From an uncultured Rhodopila sp. (GTDB lineage: Bacteria; Pseudomonadota; Alphaproteobacteria; Acetobacterales; Acetobacteraceae), in the NCBI GenBank assembly GCA_903851415.1, contig CAINOE010000086.1, positions 62,001 through 126,000 on the forward strand: a DNA stretch of 64,000 nucleotides, written 5' to 3'. This document shows, piece by piece, positions 1 through 8,799 of the stretch. The stretch's first letter is position 1; each line of letters starts with the position of its first letter. Made by a program: the position numbers and the translations under genes. The notes under the pieces are model-generated. The model was not told the DNA's origin. It did no database searches and saw only the letters and a program-made list of their open reading frames with translations.

Positions 1-1088
1 GCCTCGATATCGGGCCGGCGCCCAGCTACCTGATTCCGGCGAATATCAAGGTCGCGGACGCGCCGGTTCGTTACCCGTTCCTGTGGAATGCGCCGAAACA
101 GGATTTCACCCAGTGGCCGGGCTTTGCGCCGAACGGCAACGACATTTACGGCCTGACCCGCAACCTCGGCGAGGTCTTCGGCGTGTTCGCGACGTTCCAT
201 CCTGAGAAGGACCCTGCGGATTGGCTGCTGAAGGTCAATTACACCAGGACCAACTCCGCGAATTTCAACGGTCTCGGCAAGCTTGAGGACCTGATCAAAA
301 AACTCGGGCCGCCGAAGTTTCAGTGGGACATCGATGCGGCGCTTGCCAAAAAGGGCGCGGAAATCTTCGGCTGGGAAACCTCGAAGGGCGGCTGCGTCGA
401 GTGCCACGGCATCAAACCGGGCGTGGAACGCTTCTATCAACAGCAGACGTGGGCAACGCCGATCCTGGATGTGGGAACCGATAGCAGGGAGTATCAGATT
501 TTGGCGCGCACCGCGCAGACCGGCGTGCTGTCCGGCGCCACCTTGCCGGGCGCCAAGCCGCTCAAGCCGGTGGATGCGGCGATCAATGTGCTGACCACGG
601 CGGTTGGTGGATCGATACTGCAAAAGGTCATTCCCGCTGCCGCGGCGCCGGAGAATGAAGTCCGCAGCAGCGCCGCGCCGGGGAGCGCAACGACCGCGGC
701 CACCGCGAACTCTGCGTTGGCGGCAACGCCGGAGGCGCAGCAGGTTTCGGTCGCGTTCCAGAAGCCGGCGGCCGGCACGTTCAGGTATGAATCACGGGTG
801 TTGCAGGGCATCTGGGCGACGGCGCCGTATCTGCATAACGGCTCCGTTCCGACTTTGGCGGATCTCCTGAAGCCCGCGGCGGAGCGGCCGGCATCGTTCA
901 AGGTCGGACCGGGCTATGATCCGGACAAAGCCGGGCTTGCCGCGGAGCAGACCGGATTGAGCACGACGTTGACCACGACGGGTTGCGAGGCGCGGGACTC
1001 GGGCAACAGCCGGTGCGGACATGAGTTCGGAACGACGTTGAGCGCGGACGACAAGAAGGCGTTGCTGGAATACCTGAAAACGCTCTGA
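1..1088 (+). CDS. RoxA-like c-type cytochrome (di-heme peroxidase/rubber-oxygenase family), 5'-truncated
   Basis: The reading frame is open from base 3, so the gene begins before the window; an internal GTG at 183 is not the start because coding-like sequence (...RYPFLWNAPKQDF...) precedes it. A heme c motif CVECH lies at 393-407. The C-terminal part has the segment GIWATAPYLHNGSVPTL and the ending GHEFGTTLSADDKKALLEYLKTL-type tail, both typical of the RoxA/LatA-like cytochrome family annotated as di-heme cytochrome c peroxidases. Such proteins are periplasmic or secreted redox enzymes; only one CXXCH is visible here, and a second would have to lie upstream. An Ala/Pro/Ser-rich insert (about 640-760) separates the heme part from the C-terminal part. 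The substrate cannot be told; rubber cleavage is not implied. Confidence 0.8.
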   Translation, partial: LDIGPAPSYLIPANIKVADAPVRYPFLWNAPKQDFTQWPGFAPNGNDIYGLTRNLGEVFGVFATFHPEKDPADWLLKVNYTRTNSANFNGLGKLEDLIKKLGPPKFQWDIDAALAKKGAEIFGWETSKGGCVECHGIKPGVERFYQQQTWATPILDVGTDSREYQILARTAQTGVLSGATLPGAKPLKPVDAAINVLTTAVGGSILQKVIPAAAAPENEVRSSAAPGSATTAATANSALAATPEAQQVSVAFQKPAAGTFRYESRVLQGIWATAPYLHNGSVPTLADLLKPAAERPASFKVGPGYDPDKAGLAAEQTGLSTTLTTTGCEARDSGNSRCGHEFGTTLSADDKKALLEYLKTL

Positions 1089-1149
1089 TGGAACCCGGTC
1101 CCCTCGGTCCGGACGTTGCCGTCCGGCGCCGAGGCGGCGCTCGATGAGG

Positions 1150-2757
1150 TCAGGAAGGCGGTGAAGCGGGTTGTGGTCGACCCGCCGCGTCCACCCGCGC
1201 GGCCGGCGGCGGAGTGGCAGTGCCGGTGCGCGCCGATCGGCGTGGTTTCGCCAGCCAGATCAAGACGATCAGCGCGACGAACAACCCGCCGGTCAGCTGG
1301 AAAAGATCGATTGCCGACAGTATGTAAGCCTGTCGCGTCACCTCCTGGTCGAGCATCGCGCTGGCCTGCAGCGTGGTCGTGCCGAGGCCCTGGATCGTGC
1401 TGAGCGTATCGCCAACGGCGGCGGTGCCGGCGGTGACGCTCTCGGTCAGGTAGGCATGGTGGCGGGCGGCGCCGTCCTCCCACAAAGTCGTCCAGACCGA
1501 GGCCGCGAACGATCCCGCCATGATGCGCATGAAGTTGTACAGACCCGAGGCCGCCGGCACCCGCTGCGGTTCCAGCCCGGACAGGATGATCGCGGTCAGC
1601 GGGATGAAGAACGTCGCCAGGGCGATGCCTTGCAGCAGATGCGTCAACGCTATGGTCCCGGGATCGACATCCGCGCTGAAGCCGGAGCGCCAGAAGCCGC
1701 AGGCGGCGAAGACCAGGAAGGATACGGTGGCGAAGACCCGCGGATCGATGCGGTCCATCAGCCGCCCCACCAGCGGCGAGAGCATCAGCGCGAAAAAGCC
1801 GACCGGCGCGGTGACCAGTCCCGCCCAGGTCGCGGTGTAGCCCATGAAGCGTTGCAGCCACATCGGGATCAGCACGATGTTGCCGAAGAACACCGCATAG
1901 CCCAGGGTGATCGCGATCGTCCCCGCGGTGAAATTCCTTCCGCGAAACAACGTCAGATCGACGATCGGCCGTGCCTCGGTCAGTTCCCAGATCAGGAAAA
2001 AGGTGAAGGCAACGACAGCGACGATCGAGAGACAAACGATTTGGCTGGAATTGAACCAGTCGAGTTCCTTGCCCTTGTCCAGCATGATCTGCGTGGCGCC
2101 GACCCAGATGACCAGCAGGATCAGGCCGACGTAATCGACCGAAAGCTTGCGCGCCGGCGTGTCGCGTCCGCGCAGCGCCAGCCAGGTCAGCCAGGCGGAA
2201 ATCAGCCCGAACGGCACATTGATGTAGAAAATCCATGGCCAGGAGAGGTTGTCCGTCAGCCAGCCGCCCAGCACCGGTCCCATCACCGGCGCGACCGTCG
2301 TCGTCATCGACCACATGGCGATCGCCGTGCCGGCTTTCGCTTTCGGGTAGCTCTGCAGCAGCAGCGCCTGAGACAGCGGAATCATCGGCCCCGCCACCAT
2401 GCCCTGCAAGGCGCGGCAGACCAGCAGCACCTCCAGGCTGCCGGCGAGGGCGCACAGCAGCGAGGCCAGGGTGAACAGCAGCACCGAAGCGATGAACAGG
2501 CGCAGCACCCCGAGCCGCTGGCTGAGCCAGCCGGTCAGCGGCACGGCGATGGCATTGGCAACGCCGAAGGAGGTGATGACCCAGGTCCCCTGGCTGGGAC
2601 TGACCCCAAGATCGCCGGCGATGCTGGTCAGCGCCACGTTGGCGATGGTGGTGTCCAGCACGTTCATGAAGGTGGCCAGCGAGAGCGCGATGGTGGCGAC
2701 AACCAGCCGCCCGCCAACCAGCGGCGGGAACGGTGCGGGGGCCGGGGGCGGAGCCAT
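1150..2757 (-). CDS. emrB: DHA2-family MFS multidrug efflux transporter (EmrB-like)
   Basis: A 535-residue inner-membrane protein with about 14 hydrophobic segments, the usual size for EmrB/QacA proton-driven drug exporters. The motif following the first helix (LDTTIANVAL) and the segment GPVLGGWL in the middle (motif C) are family hallmarks. Known EmrB proteins work with the periplasmic adaptor EmrA and an outer-membrane channel to expel hydrophobic toxic compounds. The start lies two bases after the stop of the emrA-like gene upstream, so translation is almost certainly coupled. The operon begins with a MarR regulator, matching the classical emrRAB arrangement. The C-terminus is Pro/Ala rich. 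Confidence 0.92.
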   Translation of the reverse strand: MAPPPAPAPFPPLVGGRLVVATIALSLATFMNVLDTTIANVALTSIAGDLGVSPSQGTWVITSFGVANAIAVPLTGWLSQRLGVLRLFIASVLLFTLASLLCALAGSLEVLLVCRALQGMVAGPMIPLSQALLLQSYPKAKAGTAIAMWSMTTTVAPVMGPVLGGWLTDNLSWPWIFYINVPFGLISAWLTWLALRGRDTPARKLSVDYVGLILLVIWVGATQIMLDKGKELDWFNSSQIVCLSIVAVVAFTFFLIWELTEARPIVDLTLFRGRNFTAGTIAITLGYAVFFGNIVLIPMWLQRFMGYTATWAGLVTAPVGFFALMLSPLVGRLMDRIDPRVFATVSFLVFAACGFWRSGFSADVDPGTIALTHLLQGIALATFFIPLTAIILSGLEPQRVPAASGLYNFMRIMAGSFAASVWTTLWEDGAARHHAYLTESVTAGTAAVGDTLSTIQGLGTTTLQASAMLDQEVTRQAYILSAIDLFQLTGGLFVALIVLIWLAKPRRSARTGTATPPPAARVDAAGRPQPASPPS

Positions 2758-2759
2758 GC

Positions 2760-3962
2760 TCAGCGCGCGGCCGCGGTGTGAGCGCCCTGCGGCGCGGCGG
2801 CGTTGTCGGCGATGATCCGGGCAATCAGCGGGGCAGCGCCGTGGTCGAGGTCTTCGAACACCGCGGTGCTTGCGGCGTCGTGCTGGCGGCCGGTGGACAG
2901 CAGGGGGCCGCTCTTGTCCTCGACCCGCACCGCCACCTGCATGGACAGCCCGATGCGCAGCGGATGCGCTTTGACCTCGGCCGGATCGAGCGCGATGCGC
3001 ACCGGCACGCGCTGGACGACCTTGAGCCAGTTGCCGGTGGCGTTCTGCGCCGGCAGCAGCGAAAACGCGCCTCCGGTGCCAGCCGCGAGTCCGGTGACCC
3101 GGCCATGGTATTGCACCCCGCCGCCGTAGATGTCGGCGGTCAGTTCCGCCGGCTGGCCGATGCGCACCTCGCGCAGTTGCGCCTCCTTGAAGTTGGCATC
3201 GACCCAGACCTGCTCCAGCGGCACGATGGTCATCAGCGCGACGCCCGGCGAGGTGCGCTGGCCGAGCTGGGCGCTGCGCCGCGCCACCTGGCCGGACACC
3301 GGCGCCGGCACGCTGCAGCGGCGCAGCGCCAGCCAGGCGTCGCGCACCTTCGATGCGGCGCGCAGCACGCGGGGGTGGTCCGGGATGGCGGTGTTGTCGG
3401 TCAGCGCGCGGTTGGCCTCGGCCTGGCTGCGGGCGGCGGCGAGTTGCGCCTGCACCTCCTGCAAGGTGTCGCTGGCGTGCTTGAGTTCCTCGGCCGAAAC
3501 GGCGCCGCTGCCGGCGAGCCGCTGGCGTCTGGCGAGGTCCTGTTCGGCGCGCGCCAGGGTTGCCTCGCGGGCCGAGACGACGGCGTTGAGGGCGCCATCC
3601 GTGCTGAACAGCGTCGCCACTTCCCGCACCGTCTGCGCGAGATCGGCTTTGGCCTGCTCCAGCGCGAGGCGGGCGTCGGCGTCGTCGATTTCGATCAGTG
3701 TTTGGCCGGCCTGGACGAAGTCGGTGTCGTCGGCGTGGATGGCGACGATGGTGCCGGAGACCTGCGGCGTCACCTGGATGACATTGCCGGCGACGTAGGC
3801 ATTGTCGGTGTCCACTTCAAAGCGGCCGATGCGGTCCCACCAGACGCCGTAGGCGCCGCCGAGGCCGAGGAAGCCGATGGTGGCGGCGAACAGCAGCCAG
3901 CGGCGTTTGGTGCTGCGGCGGGGCGGGGCGGCGGCGGGTTCGGCGGAAGGGGGCGGGTTCAT
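2760..3962 (-). CDS. emrA: HlyD/EmrA-family periplasmic adaptor subunit
   Basis: A 400-residue membrane-fusion protein. A Pro-rich cytoplasmic N-terminus is followed by one membrane anchor at about residues 22-42, then the biotinyl-lipoyl-like segment (DTDNAYVAGNVIQVTPQVSG...) and a long Ala/Gln-rich coiled-coil hairpin (about 110-215), then beta-barrel sequence with the typical VDANFKEAQL motif. Members bridge an inner-membrane MFS pump and an outer-membrane channel. Immediately upstream of emrB and 49 bases after the MarR gene on the same strand. No outer-membrane TolC-like partner is present nearby, so it presumably borrows one from elsewhere. Confidence 0.92.
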   Translation of the reverse strand: MNPPPSAEPAAAPPRRSTKRRWLLFAATIGFLGLGGAYGVWWDRIGRFEVDTDNAYVAGNVIQVTPQVSGTIVAIHADDTDFVQAGQTLIEIDDADARLALEQAKADLAQTVREVATLFSTDGALNAVVSAREATLARAEQDLARRQRLAGSGAVSAEELKHASDTLQEVQAQLAAARSQAEANRALTDNTAIPDHPRVLRAASKVRDAWLALRRCSVPAPVSGQVARRSAQLGQRTSPGVALMTIVPLEQVWVDANFKEAQLREVRIGQPAELTADIYGGGVQYHGRVTGLAAGTGGAFSLLPAQNATGNWLKVVQRVPVRIALDPAEVKAHPLRIGLSMQVAVRVEDKSGPLLSTGRQHDAASTAVFEDLDHGAAPLIARIIADNAAAPQGAHTAAAR

Positions 3963-4011
3963 CGGGCCGATCCTTGGCTGCGGTTGGGGCCGGGAAGGGG
4001 GGCGGGGCGGG

Positions 4012-4479
4012 TCATGCGGGCGCCCCGTTGGCCAGGAGGCGTTGCAGGAGGTTGGTCAGAGTCGCTGCTTCCTCGGTCGTGAAGCCCTGGAGGTGCTGGT
4101 TCAGGACCTCGACCGCGACGGGGCTGAGGCGGGGGCGGAGCGCCTCGCCGGCCTCGGTCAGGGAGAGGCGGATGATGCGGCGGTCCGCGTCGCTGCGGTC
4201 GCGCCGGATCAGGCCCTGGTCGACGAGGCGGTCGAGCATGCGGGTCATGGAGCCGCTGTCGTAGCCGATGGTGCGGCAGAGTTCGGCCGCCGTGCTGCCC
4301 ATGCCGTGGGCGATGCGCATCAGCATGACCCATTGCGGACCGGTCAGCCCGACCTCGTGGGCGCGGCGGTCGATGGCCCGGGAGAGCATGGCGGCGGCAT
4401 CGGCGATCAGGCGGCCGATGCTGCCGGTGGGGGTGTAGGTTTCTGCCGTGTAGATTGGGGTGGTGTCGGCGGCCGGCAT
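4012..4479 (-). CDS. MarR-family transcriptional regulator of the efflux operon
   Basis: About 155 residues with a winged helix-turn-helix (GLTGPQWVMLMRIAHG..., STAAELCRTIGYDSGSMTRMLDRLVDQGLI, then the wing RDRSDADRRIIRLSLTEAG). This is the MarR fold; EmrR-type members repress the efflux operon they head and release DNA on binding aromatic compounds. I chose the ATG at 4479; the frame could be extended to a TTG at 4533, but that codon falls inside a good -35 box, so the longer form is unlikely. First gene of the marR-emrA-emrB operon; the repressor role is inferred from position and family. Confidence 0.88.
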   Translation of the reverse strand: MPAADTTPIYTAETYTPTGSIGRLIADAAAMLSRAIDRRAHEVGLTGPQWVMLMRIAHGMGSTAAELCRTIGYDSGSMTRMLDRLVDQGLIRRDRSDADRRIIRLSLTEAGEALRPRLSPVAVEVLNQHLQGFTTEEAATLTNLLQRLLANGAPA

Positions 4480-4504
4480 GACGGGGGCTTTCGCTGCCTG
4501 GGCA

Positions 4505-4550
4505 GATATTGCCGAGGCAGGGATGCAAGTCAACAGGTCGGGTTGCGCAA
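4505..4550 (-). promoter_or_regulatory. Candidate promoter and operator of the marR-emrAB operon
   Basis: On the minus strand TTGACT (4528-4533) and AATATC (4505-4510) are spaced by 17 bases, a plausible sigma-70 promoter about 25 bases upstream of the chosen ATG. An 8-base perfect palindrome TTGCGCAA (4543-4550) lies just upstream of the -35 box and could be part of a MarR-type operator. Read from the sequence; function inferred. Confidence 0.4.
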
Positions 4551-5147
4551 GGCACTGCTCGCTACCATAGGTTGCATAATTGGGGGTGTTCCGCTGTCGT
4601 GAGCCAGGAGGTCCGGACGTCCAGCCTGCCGGTTAACAAACCGCGAAAGAGGCAACTTGACGTGGCGTCAACTTTTCTCCTGATATCATGGCACTCGATG
4701 ATGAACTCGGAGCAGAAGGCCACCTTCGATCCAAACGCGCTGTAAACCGAGGCATGTGTGCCTGATGGTTATACAGTTGTCGCTGTAGCGCTGCCGCCGG
4801 ACTGGCGACGCAACGGGTCCAAGGAAACGTGCACGCCATGGGTGATCCCGGGCAGGACCATCGGCAGCCGGGGCCGGACATTGCCGCACTGAGCAATGCG
4901 TTTTCTTCCTTCGTTTCTTGACCGTAGTCCGCGGACTGCCGCCCCGGTCGCCGCATGCAAGCCAGCCAAGACCGCACACGACTGCGCGCGCCGTTCCGCG
5001 ACGCGCCCGGGCGGCAGCTCGCATTGTGCTTTTGCTCACGTTTTCGTGATAGCGGCGGGGCCAGACAAACCGCATTCCGAAGCCTCCGTACCGGGCCGGG
5101 GTGCACCCGTCGGTTGCCGCCCTCGCGGACCTGTATAGAGTGACCCG
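4551..5147. other. Non-coding gap between marR and argE
   Basis: About 600 bases between divergent genes without a convincing reading frame; frames present lack a family signature or ribosome site. It has a 15-base inverted repeat, TTGACG-TGG-CGTCAA (4657-4671), which looks like an operator. No tRNA-like or riboswitch-like fold was recognised. A TATAGA hexamer sits about 15 bases before the argE start, without a good -35 box. Confidence 0.5.
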
Positions 5148-6320
5148 ATGCAGACGACACGCGAGACACCCCGGACGACCATCGCTTTGCTGGAGCGGCT
5201 GGTCTCCTTCGACAGCACGAGCCGGAACTCCAACCTTCAGCTCATCGATTACATCCGAGACTATCTCGACGGTTTCGGGGTGTTCTATCGCGTCGCCGGC
5301 GACCCGTCGGGGCAGAAAGCGGCCTTGCACGCGATCATCGGGCCGCTTGAGGCCGGCGGCATGGCCCTGAGCGGGCACGTCGATACCGTTCCGGTGGATG
5401 GCCAGGCGTGGACCGGCGATCCCTTCGCGATGCGCCGGCAGGACGGCCGGCTTATCGCCCGCGGAAGCTGCGACATGAAGGGGTTCGTTGCGTCCTGCCT
5501 GGCCGCGGTGCCGGACTTTATGGCGCGTCCCTTGCGGCGCCCTCTGCATCTGTTCATCAGTTATGATGAGGAAACCGACTGCACCGGCGCCAAGAGGCTG
5601 ATCCGGGATCTGGACGAATCGGGATTGCGCCCCAGTCTGTGTATCGTCGGCGAGCCGTCCGGCATGCAACCGATTCTGGCCCATAAGGGAAAGCTCAACC
5701 TGAACGTCACGGTGCGCGGCCTGACCGGCCATTCGAGCGATCCTGCCAAAGGCGTCAACGCGGTTCACGCCGCGGGCGAAGCGATCGCCCTCGTGGCAGC
5801 CGAGGCGCGCCGCCTCGCCGCCGAGGGCCCGTTCGAGGACGGGTTCGATCCCCCCCACACCACGATCCACGTGGGAACCGTGCAGGGCGGCTCGATCCTG
5901 AACATCATCCCGGAGCATGCCGCCTTCGCAATGGAATGGCGGCATATTCCCGGCGATTCACCCTACCGCCACATGGACTGTTTGCGGTCCGTGGTAGCCG
6001 GGACGATCGAACCGGCGATGAAAGCGGTGCGGCCGGAGTGCGGATTTTCCTACGAAATCTGCCTGGAGATGCCCGGCATGAAGCTGGCGGACGGCCACGC
6101 CCTGACCGAAGCGGTCAAGCAGGTCACCGGATCAAACAGCACCGGCAAGGTCAGCTACGGCACCGAGGGCGGGTTCTTCGAGCAGGCCGGCATCGCAACC
6201 ATCATCTGCGGCCCGGGGCATATCGCCCAGGCGCACCTGCCCGACGAATGGATCGCCGAATCTGAACTGCACGCCTGCGACCGTTTCGTCCGCGGCATGG
6301 CCGATCGGCTTTTGGTTTGA
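5148..6320 (+). CDS. argE: Acetylornithine deacetylase (M20 peptidase family)
   Basis: A 390-residue protein of the M20 family. Zinc-site motifs are visible: GHVDTVPVD, the GSCDMKGF segment with the bridging Asp, DEETDCTGAKRL with the catalytic Glu pair, and GPGHIAQAHLPDEW near the C-terminus with a metal His. The dimerisation segment (LNVTVRGLTGHSS) is typical of ArgE. It would release acetate from N-acetylornithine in arginine biosynthesis, in the cytoplasm. The related enzyme succinyl-diaminopimelate desuccinylase is less likely given the EWRHIPGD segment and overall pattern. Four bases separate its stop from the next gene, which is another metal-dependent amide hydrolase, so the two form an operon. 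Confidence 0.88.
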   Translation: MQTTRETPRTTIALLERLVSFDSTSRNSNLQLIDYIRDYLDGFGVFYRVAGDPSGQKAALHAIIGPLEAGGMALSGHVDTVPVDGQAWTGDPFAMRRQDGRLIARGSCDMKGFVASCLAAVPDFMARPLRRPLHLFISYDEETDCTGAKRLIRDLDESGLRPSLCIVGEPSGMQPILAHKGKLNLNVTVRGLTGHSSDPAKGVNAVHAAGEAIALVAAEARRLAAEGPFEDGFDPPHTTIHVGTVQGGSILNIIPEHAAFAMEWRHIPGDSPYRHMDCLRSVVAGTIEPAMKAVRPECGFSYEICLEMPGMKLADGHALTEAVKQVTGSNSTGKVSYGTEGGFFEQAGIATIICGPGHIAQAHLPDEWIAESELHACDRFVRGMADRLLV

Positions 6321-6324
6321 TCGT

Positions 6325-7305
6325 GTGGCAATGGTCCAGTTCGCGCACCCTGCGTCGCCGCTGCCTGATTTCAAGGTCCACCTGACCCGGCCGGATCTCG
6401 CGGCCTGGATCGCCGGCAATGCGGGCGTCCCCGGCATCATCACCCGCGACTCCGGCCGTTCGGGACCGCATGTCGCGCTGCTCTCGCTGATCCACGGCAA
6501 CGAGATCGCCGGCGCGATCGTGCTCGATCGGCTGCTGCGGGCAGGGTTGGCGCCGAACCGCGGCAAGCTGTCGTTTGCTTTCGTCAATCTGGCCGCGTTC
6601 GACCGCTTCGATCCGGTGCGGCCGACCGCCTCGCGCTTTCTGGATGAGGATCTGAACCGGGTCTGGGATGAGGCGATCCTGGACGGCCCCCGGCACACGA
6701 TCGAACTGGACCGCGCCCGGGAAGTGCGTCCGTTCGTTGACACCGTGGATGTGCTGCTGGACCTGCACTCGATGCTGTGGCCGTCGGAGGCGCTTATCCT
6801 GAGCGGTGTGCCGGCGAAGGGCCGGGCGCTGGCGCGGGCCATCGGCACGCCGTCTTTGGTGGTGGCGGACCATGGGCACGTGAACGGACGGCGGCTGATC
6901 GACTACCCGCGCTTCGCCGACCCCGGCACGCCCTCGGCCGGGTGCCTGGTTGAGGCCGGGCAGCATTGGGAGGAAGCGACGGTTGATACGATGCTCGGCA
7001 GCGTGTCGGGGCTGCTGCGCCATGTCGGCATCGTCGGACCGGATGCGCCGCTGCCGCCGCCGATGCGGGTCAGCGGCACGCGGATGGCCACGGTGACGGC
7101 CGCCGTGACAGCGATGACGTCCAACTTTGCGTTCGTGCAGACCTACCGCGGCGGCGATATCATTTCCCGGCGCAACACGCTGATCGCAGTCGACGGTGAG
7201 ACCGAGATCCGCACGCCGCACGATGACTGCCTGCTGGTGATGCCGGCGCTGCGGCCGAGCCGCGGTCACACGGCCGTGCGGCTGGCGCGCTTCGACGAGG
7301 GGTAG
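6325..7305 (+). CDS. Succinylglutamate desuccinylase/aspartoacylase family hydrolase
   Basis: 326 residues from a GTG at 6325 (an ATG two codons later, 6331, is equally possible). The zinc signature of this carboxypeptidase-like family is clear: IHGNEIAG (His and Glu ligands), RFLDEDLNRVWDE, and LLDLHSM with the third His ligand. Members cut an acyl group from acylated amino acids. It directly follows argE, suggesting a shared pathway that deacylates an amino acid or derivative; whether the substrate is succinylglutamate, acetylaspartate or something else cannot be read from the sequence. Confidence 0.82.
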   Translation: MAMVQFAHPASPLPDFKVHLTRPDLAAWIAGNAGVPGIITRDSGRSGPHVALLSLIHGNEIAGAIVLDRLLRAGLAPNRGKLSFAFVNLAAFDRFDPVRPTASRFLDEDLNRVWDEAILDGPRHTIELDRAREVRPFVDTVDVLLDLHSMLWPSEALILSGVPAKGRALARAIGTPSLVVADHGHVNGRRLIDYPRFADPGTPSAGCLVEAGQHWEEATVDTMLGSVSGLLRHVGIVGPDAPLPPPMRVSGTRMATVTAAVTAMTSNFAFVQTYRGGDIISRRNTLIAVDGETEIRTPHDDCLLVMPALRPSRGHTAVRLARFDEG

Positions 7306-7320
7306 GCAAGGTCCTTCCCA

Positions 7321-7403
7321 GTCGTCATGGCCCGGCTTGACCGGGCCACCTGTCGCGGCAGGGTGCTGGCATAAGTGGCCCGGACAAGCCGGGCCACGAC
7401 GAG
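7321..7403. repeat. Dispersed palindromic repeat, double-hairpin copy
   Basis: Two GC-rich palindromes, GGCCCGGCTTGACCGGGCC (7329-7347) and GGCCCGGACAAGCCGGGCC (7377-7395), face each other across about 29 bases containing TGTCGCGGCAG. It lies between the ends of two convergent genes and can fold as two hairpins or one large one. A nearly identical copy is inside the element at 34528-34692. Possibly also works as a bidirectional terminator. Confidence 0.8.
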
Positions 7404-7419
7404 GCGGCCGCCGGCGTCG

Positions 7420-8682
7420 CTAAACCAACCCCGCTCCGGACAGGCCCCCGAATACCCCCAGGGCACACGTCAGACCAGCCACCGCGACAACCACCCACAG
7501 ATACCACCCCTGCAGGCGATGCTTCCGCGGCAAGGCCATGACCGCCAGCGCGATCAGAAACCCGAGCACCACCGGCAGCATCAGCGCGTTCATCACCTGC
7601 ACCGCCACGTTCAGCGCCACGAGGTCCGGCCAGAACGCCACCGTCCCGGCACCCGCGACAACGCAGGCCGCGTAAACACCGTAGAACCAGCGCGCCTGCA
7701 GCGGTTTGCATTCCAGCGACCGCCGATAGCCCGTCACCTCGCCCAACCCCCAGGCGAACGCCAGGGACACCACGATTGACGCCACCATGCCGGCGCCGAG
7801 CACGCCCAGGCCGAACACCAGGTTCCCCATCGTCGTGCCGAGGAACGGGGTCAGCGCCTGCGCCATCTCCCCGACGGAGGTCAGCGCCGCGCCCGGGTTG
7901 GCGCGGCCGATGGTCGCCGCGCAGGCGATCAGCACCGCCACCATGATCAACTGGGTCAGCAGCGCGCCGATGGCCGTGTCCCAGCGGGCGGCGTTCAGGT
8001 GCTCCGGCTTCAGGCGCTTATCCGCCACGGCCGATTGCTGGTAGAAGATCATCCACGGCATGATCACCGCGCCGATATTCGCCGCCGACAGGTAAAGATA
8101 ATCCGGATTGCGGTAGGGAATGTGGACCGCGCCGGCCAGAAGTTCGCTGATGTCCGGATGTGCCGACCATGCGACGAAGAAAAACGCCAGCTCGAACAGG
8201 CCGACGGCGATGGCGACCCGCTCCACCCGGCGATACGATCCGGTAATCACCACCGCCAGCAAGGCCGCCGCCGCTATCGGCAGCGAGACAAGCCGCGGCA
8301 GGCCGTACAGCTCGCCGACACCGGCGACGCCGGAGAACTCCGTCAGCAACGCGCCGGTGGTGGCGATGCCGAGGCCGATGGCGGACATCCAGGCCCAGGC
8401 CGGGCCAAACGTTGCGCGAATCAATTCACCGTGCCCGCGCCCGGTGAAGATCGCCAGCCTTACCGTCAGCTCCTGGGTCATGAAAAGGATCGGCACCAGA
8501 ATGAGTTGCAGCAGCAGCAGGCTGTAGCCCCATTGCACGCCGCTCTGCCCGGCGGTGATGACGCTCCCGACATCCGTATCGGCGAGCATCACGACAAGTC
8601 CCGGGCCGAAAACCGCCATGAACCGGGTCAGGCGGGTGCCGGCGCGCAGGGTGGCCTCAGGAGTCAATGTCACACCGGTCAT
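7420..8682 (-). CDS. Divergent NRAMP-family divalent metal transporter
   Basis: A 420-residue, about 11-helix inner-membrane protein. The NRAMP pattern is recognisable: [29 protein letters not shown] aligns with the first helix, and the segment [19 protein letters not shown] with helix 6. Classical members (MntH) have DPGN and MPH at these places; here DTDVGS and MPW are found, so this belongs to a divergent branch and its metal (Mn, Fe, Mg or other) is uncertain. The ATG at 8682 begins [10 protein letters not shown] and is preceded by a 117-base divergent intergenic region shared with cysS. No Mn riboswitch or MntR/Mur box was recognised. Confidence 0.85.
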   Translation of the reverse strand: MTGVTLTPEATLRAGTRLTRFMAVFGPGLVVMLADTDVGSVITAGQSGVQWGYSLLLLQLILVPILFMTQELTVRLAIFTGRGHGELIRATFGPAWAWMSAIGLGIATTGALLTEFSGVAGVGELYGLPRLVSLPIAAAALLAVVITGSYRRVERVAIAVGLFELAFFFVAWSAHPDISELLAGAVHIPYRNPDYLYLSAANIGAVIMPWMIFYQQSAVADKRLKPEHLNAARWDTAIGALLTQLIMVAVLIACAATIGRANPGAALTSVGEMAQALTPFLGTTMGNLVFGLGVLGAGMVASIVVSLAFAWGLGEVTGYRRSLECKPLQARWFYGVYAACVVAGAGTVAFWPDLVALNVAVQVMNALMLPVVLGFLIALAVMALPRKHRLQGWYLWVVVAVAGLTCALGVFGGLSGAGLV

Positions 8683-8799
8683 CTGCGAATGGTTCTCAAT
8701 GGGGTTTCCGTGCCTATCGCGGCGCCTCCGGTCTGTCAACGATATCTCACTCGCGCGTTGCATATGGGCCGGCTTTCCTTGACAAAGCGCGGGCCGACA

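Noticed and set aside
914-2824. Long minus-strand frame over emrB
   Set aside because: Arg/Pro/His-rich composition of a frame shadow; the emrB frame on the same strand carries the real motifs.
8779-8784. TTGACA before cysS
   Set aside because: The matching -10 position would fall on the start codon itself (about 8802), so it is unlikely to be the cysS promoter.
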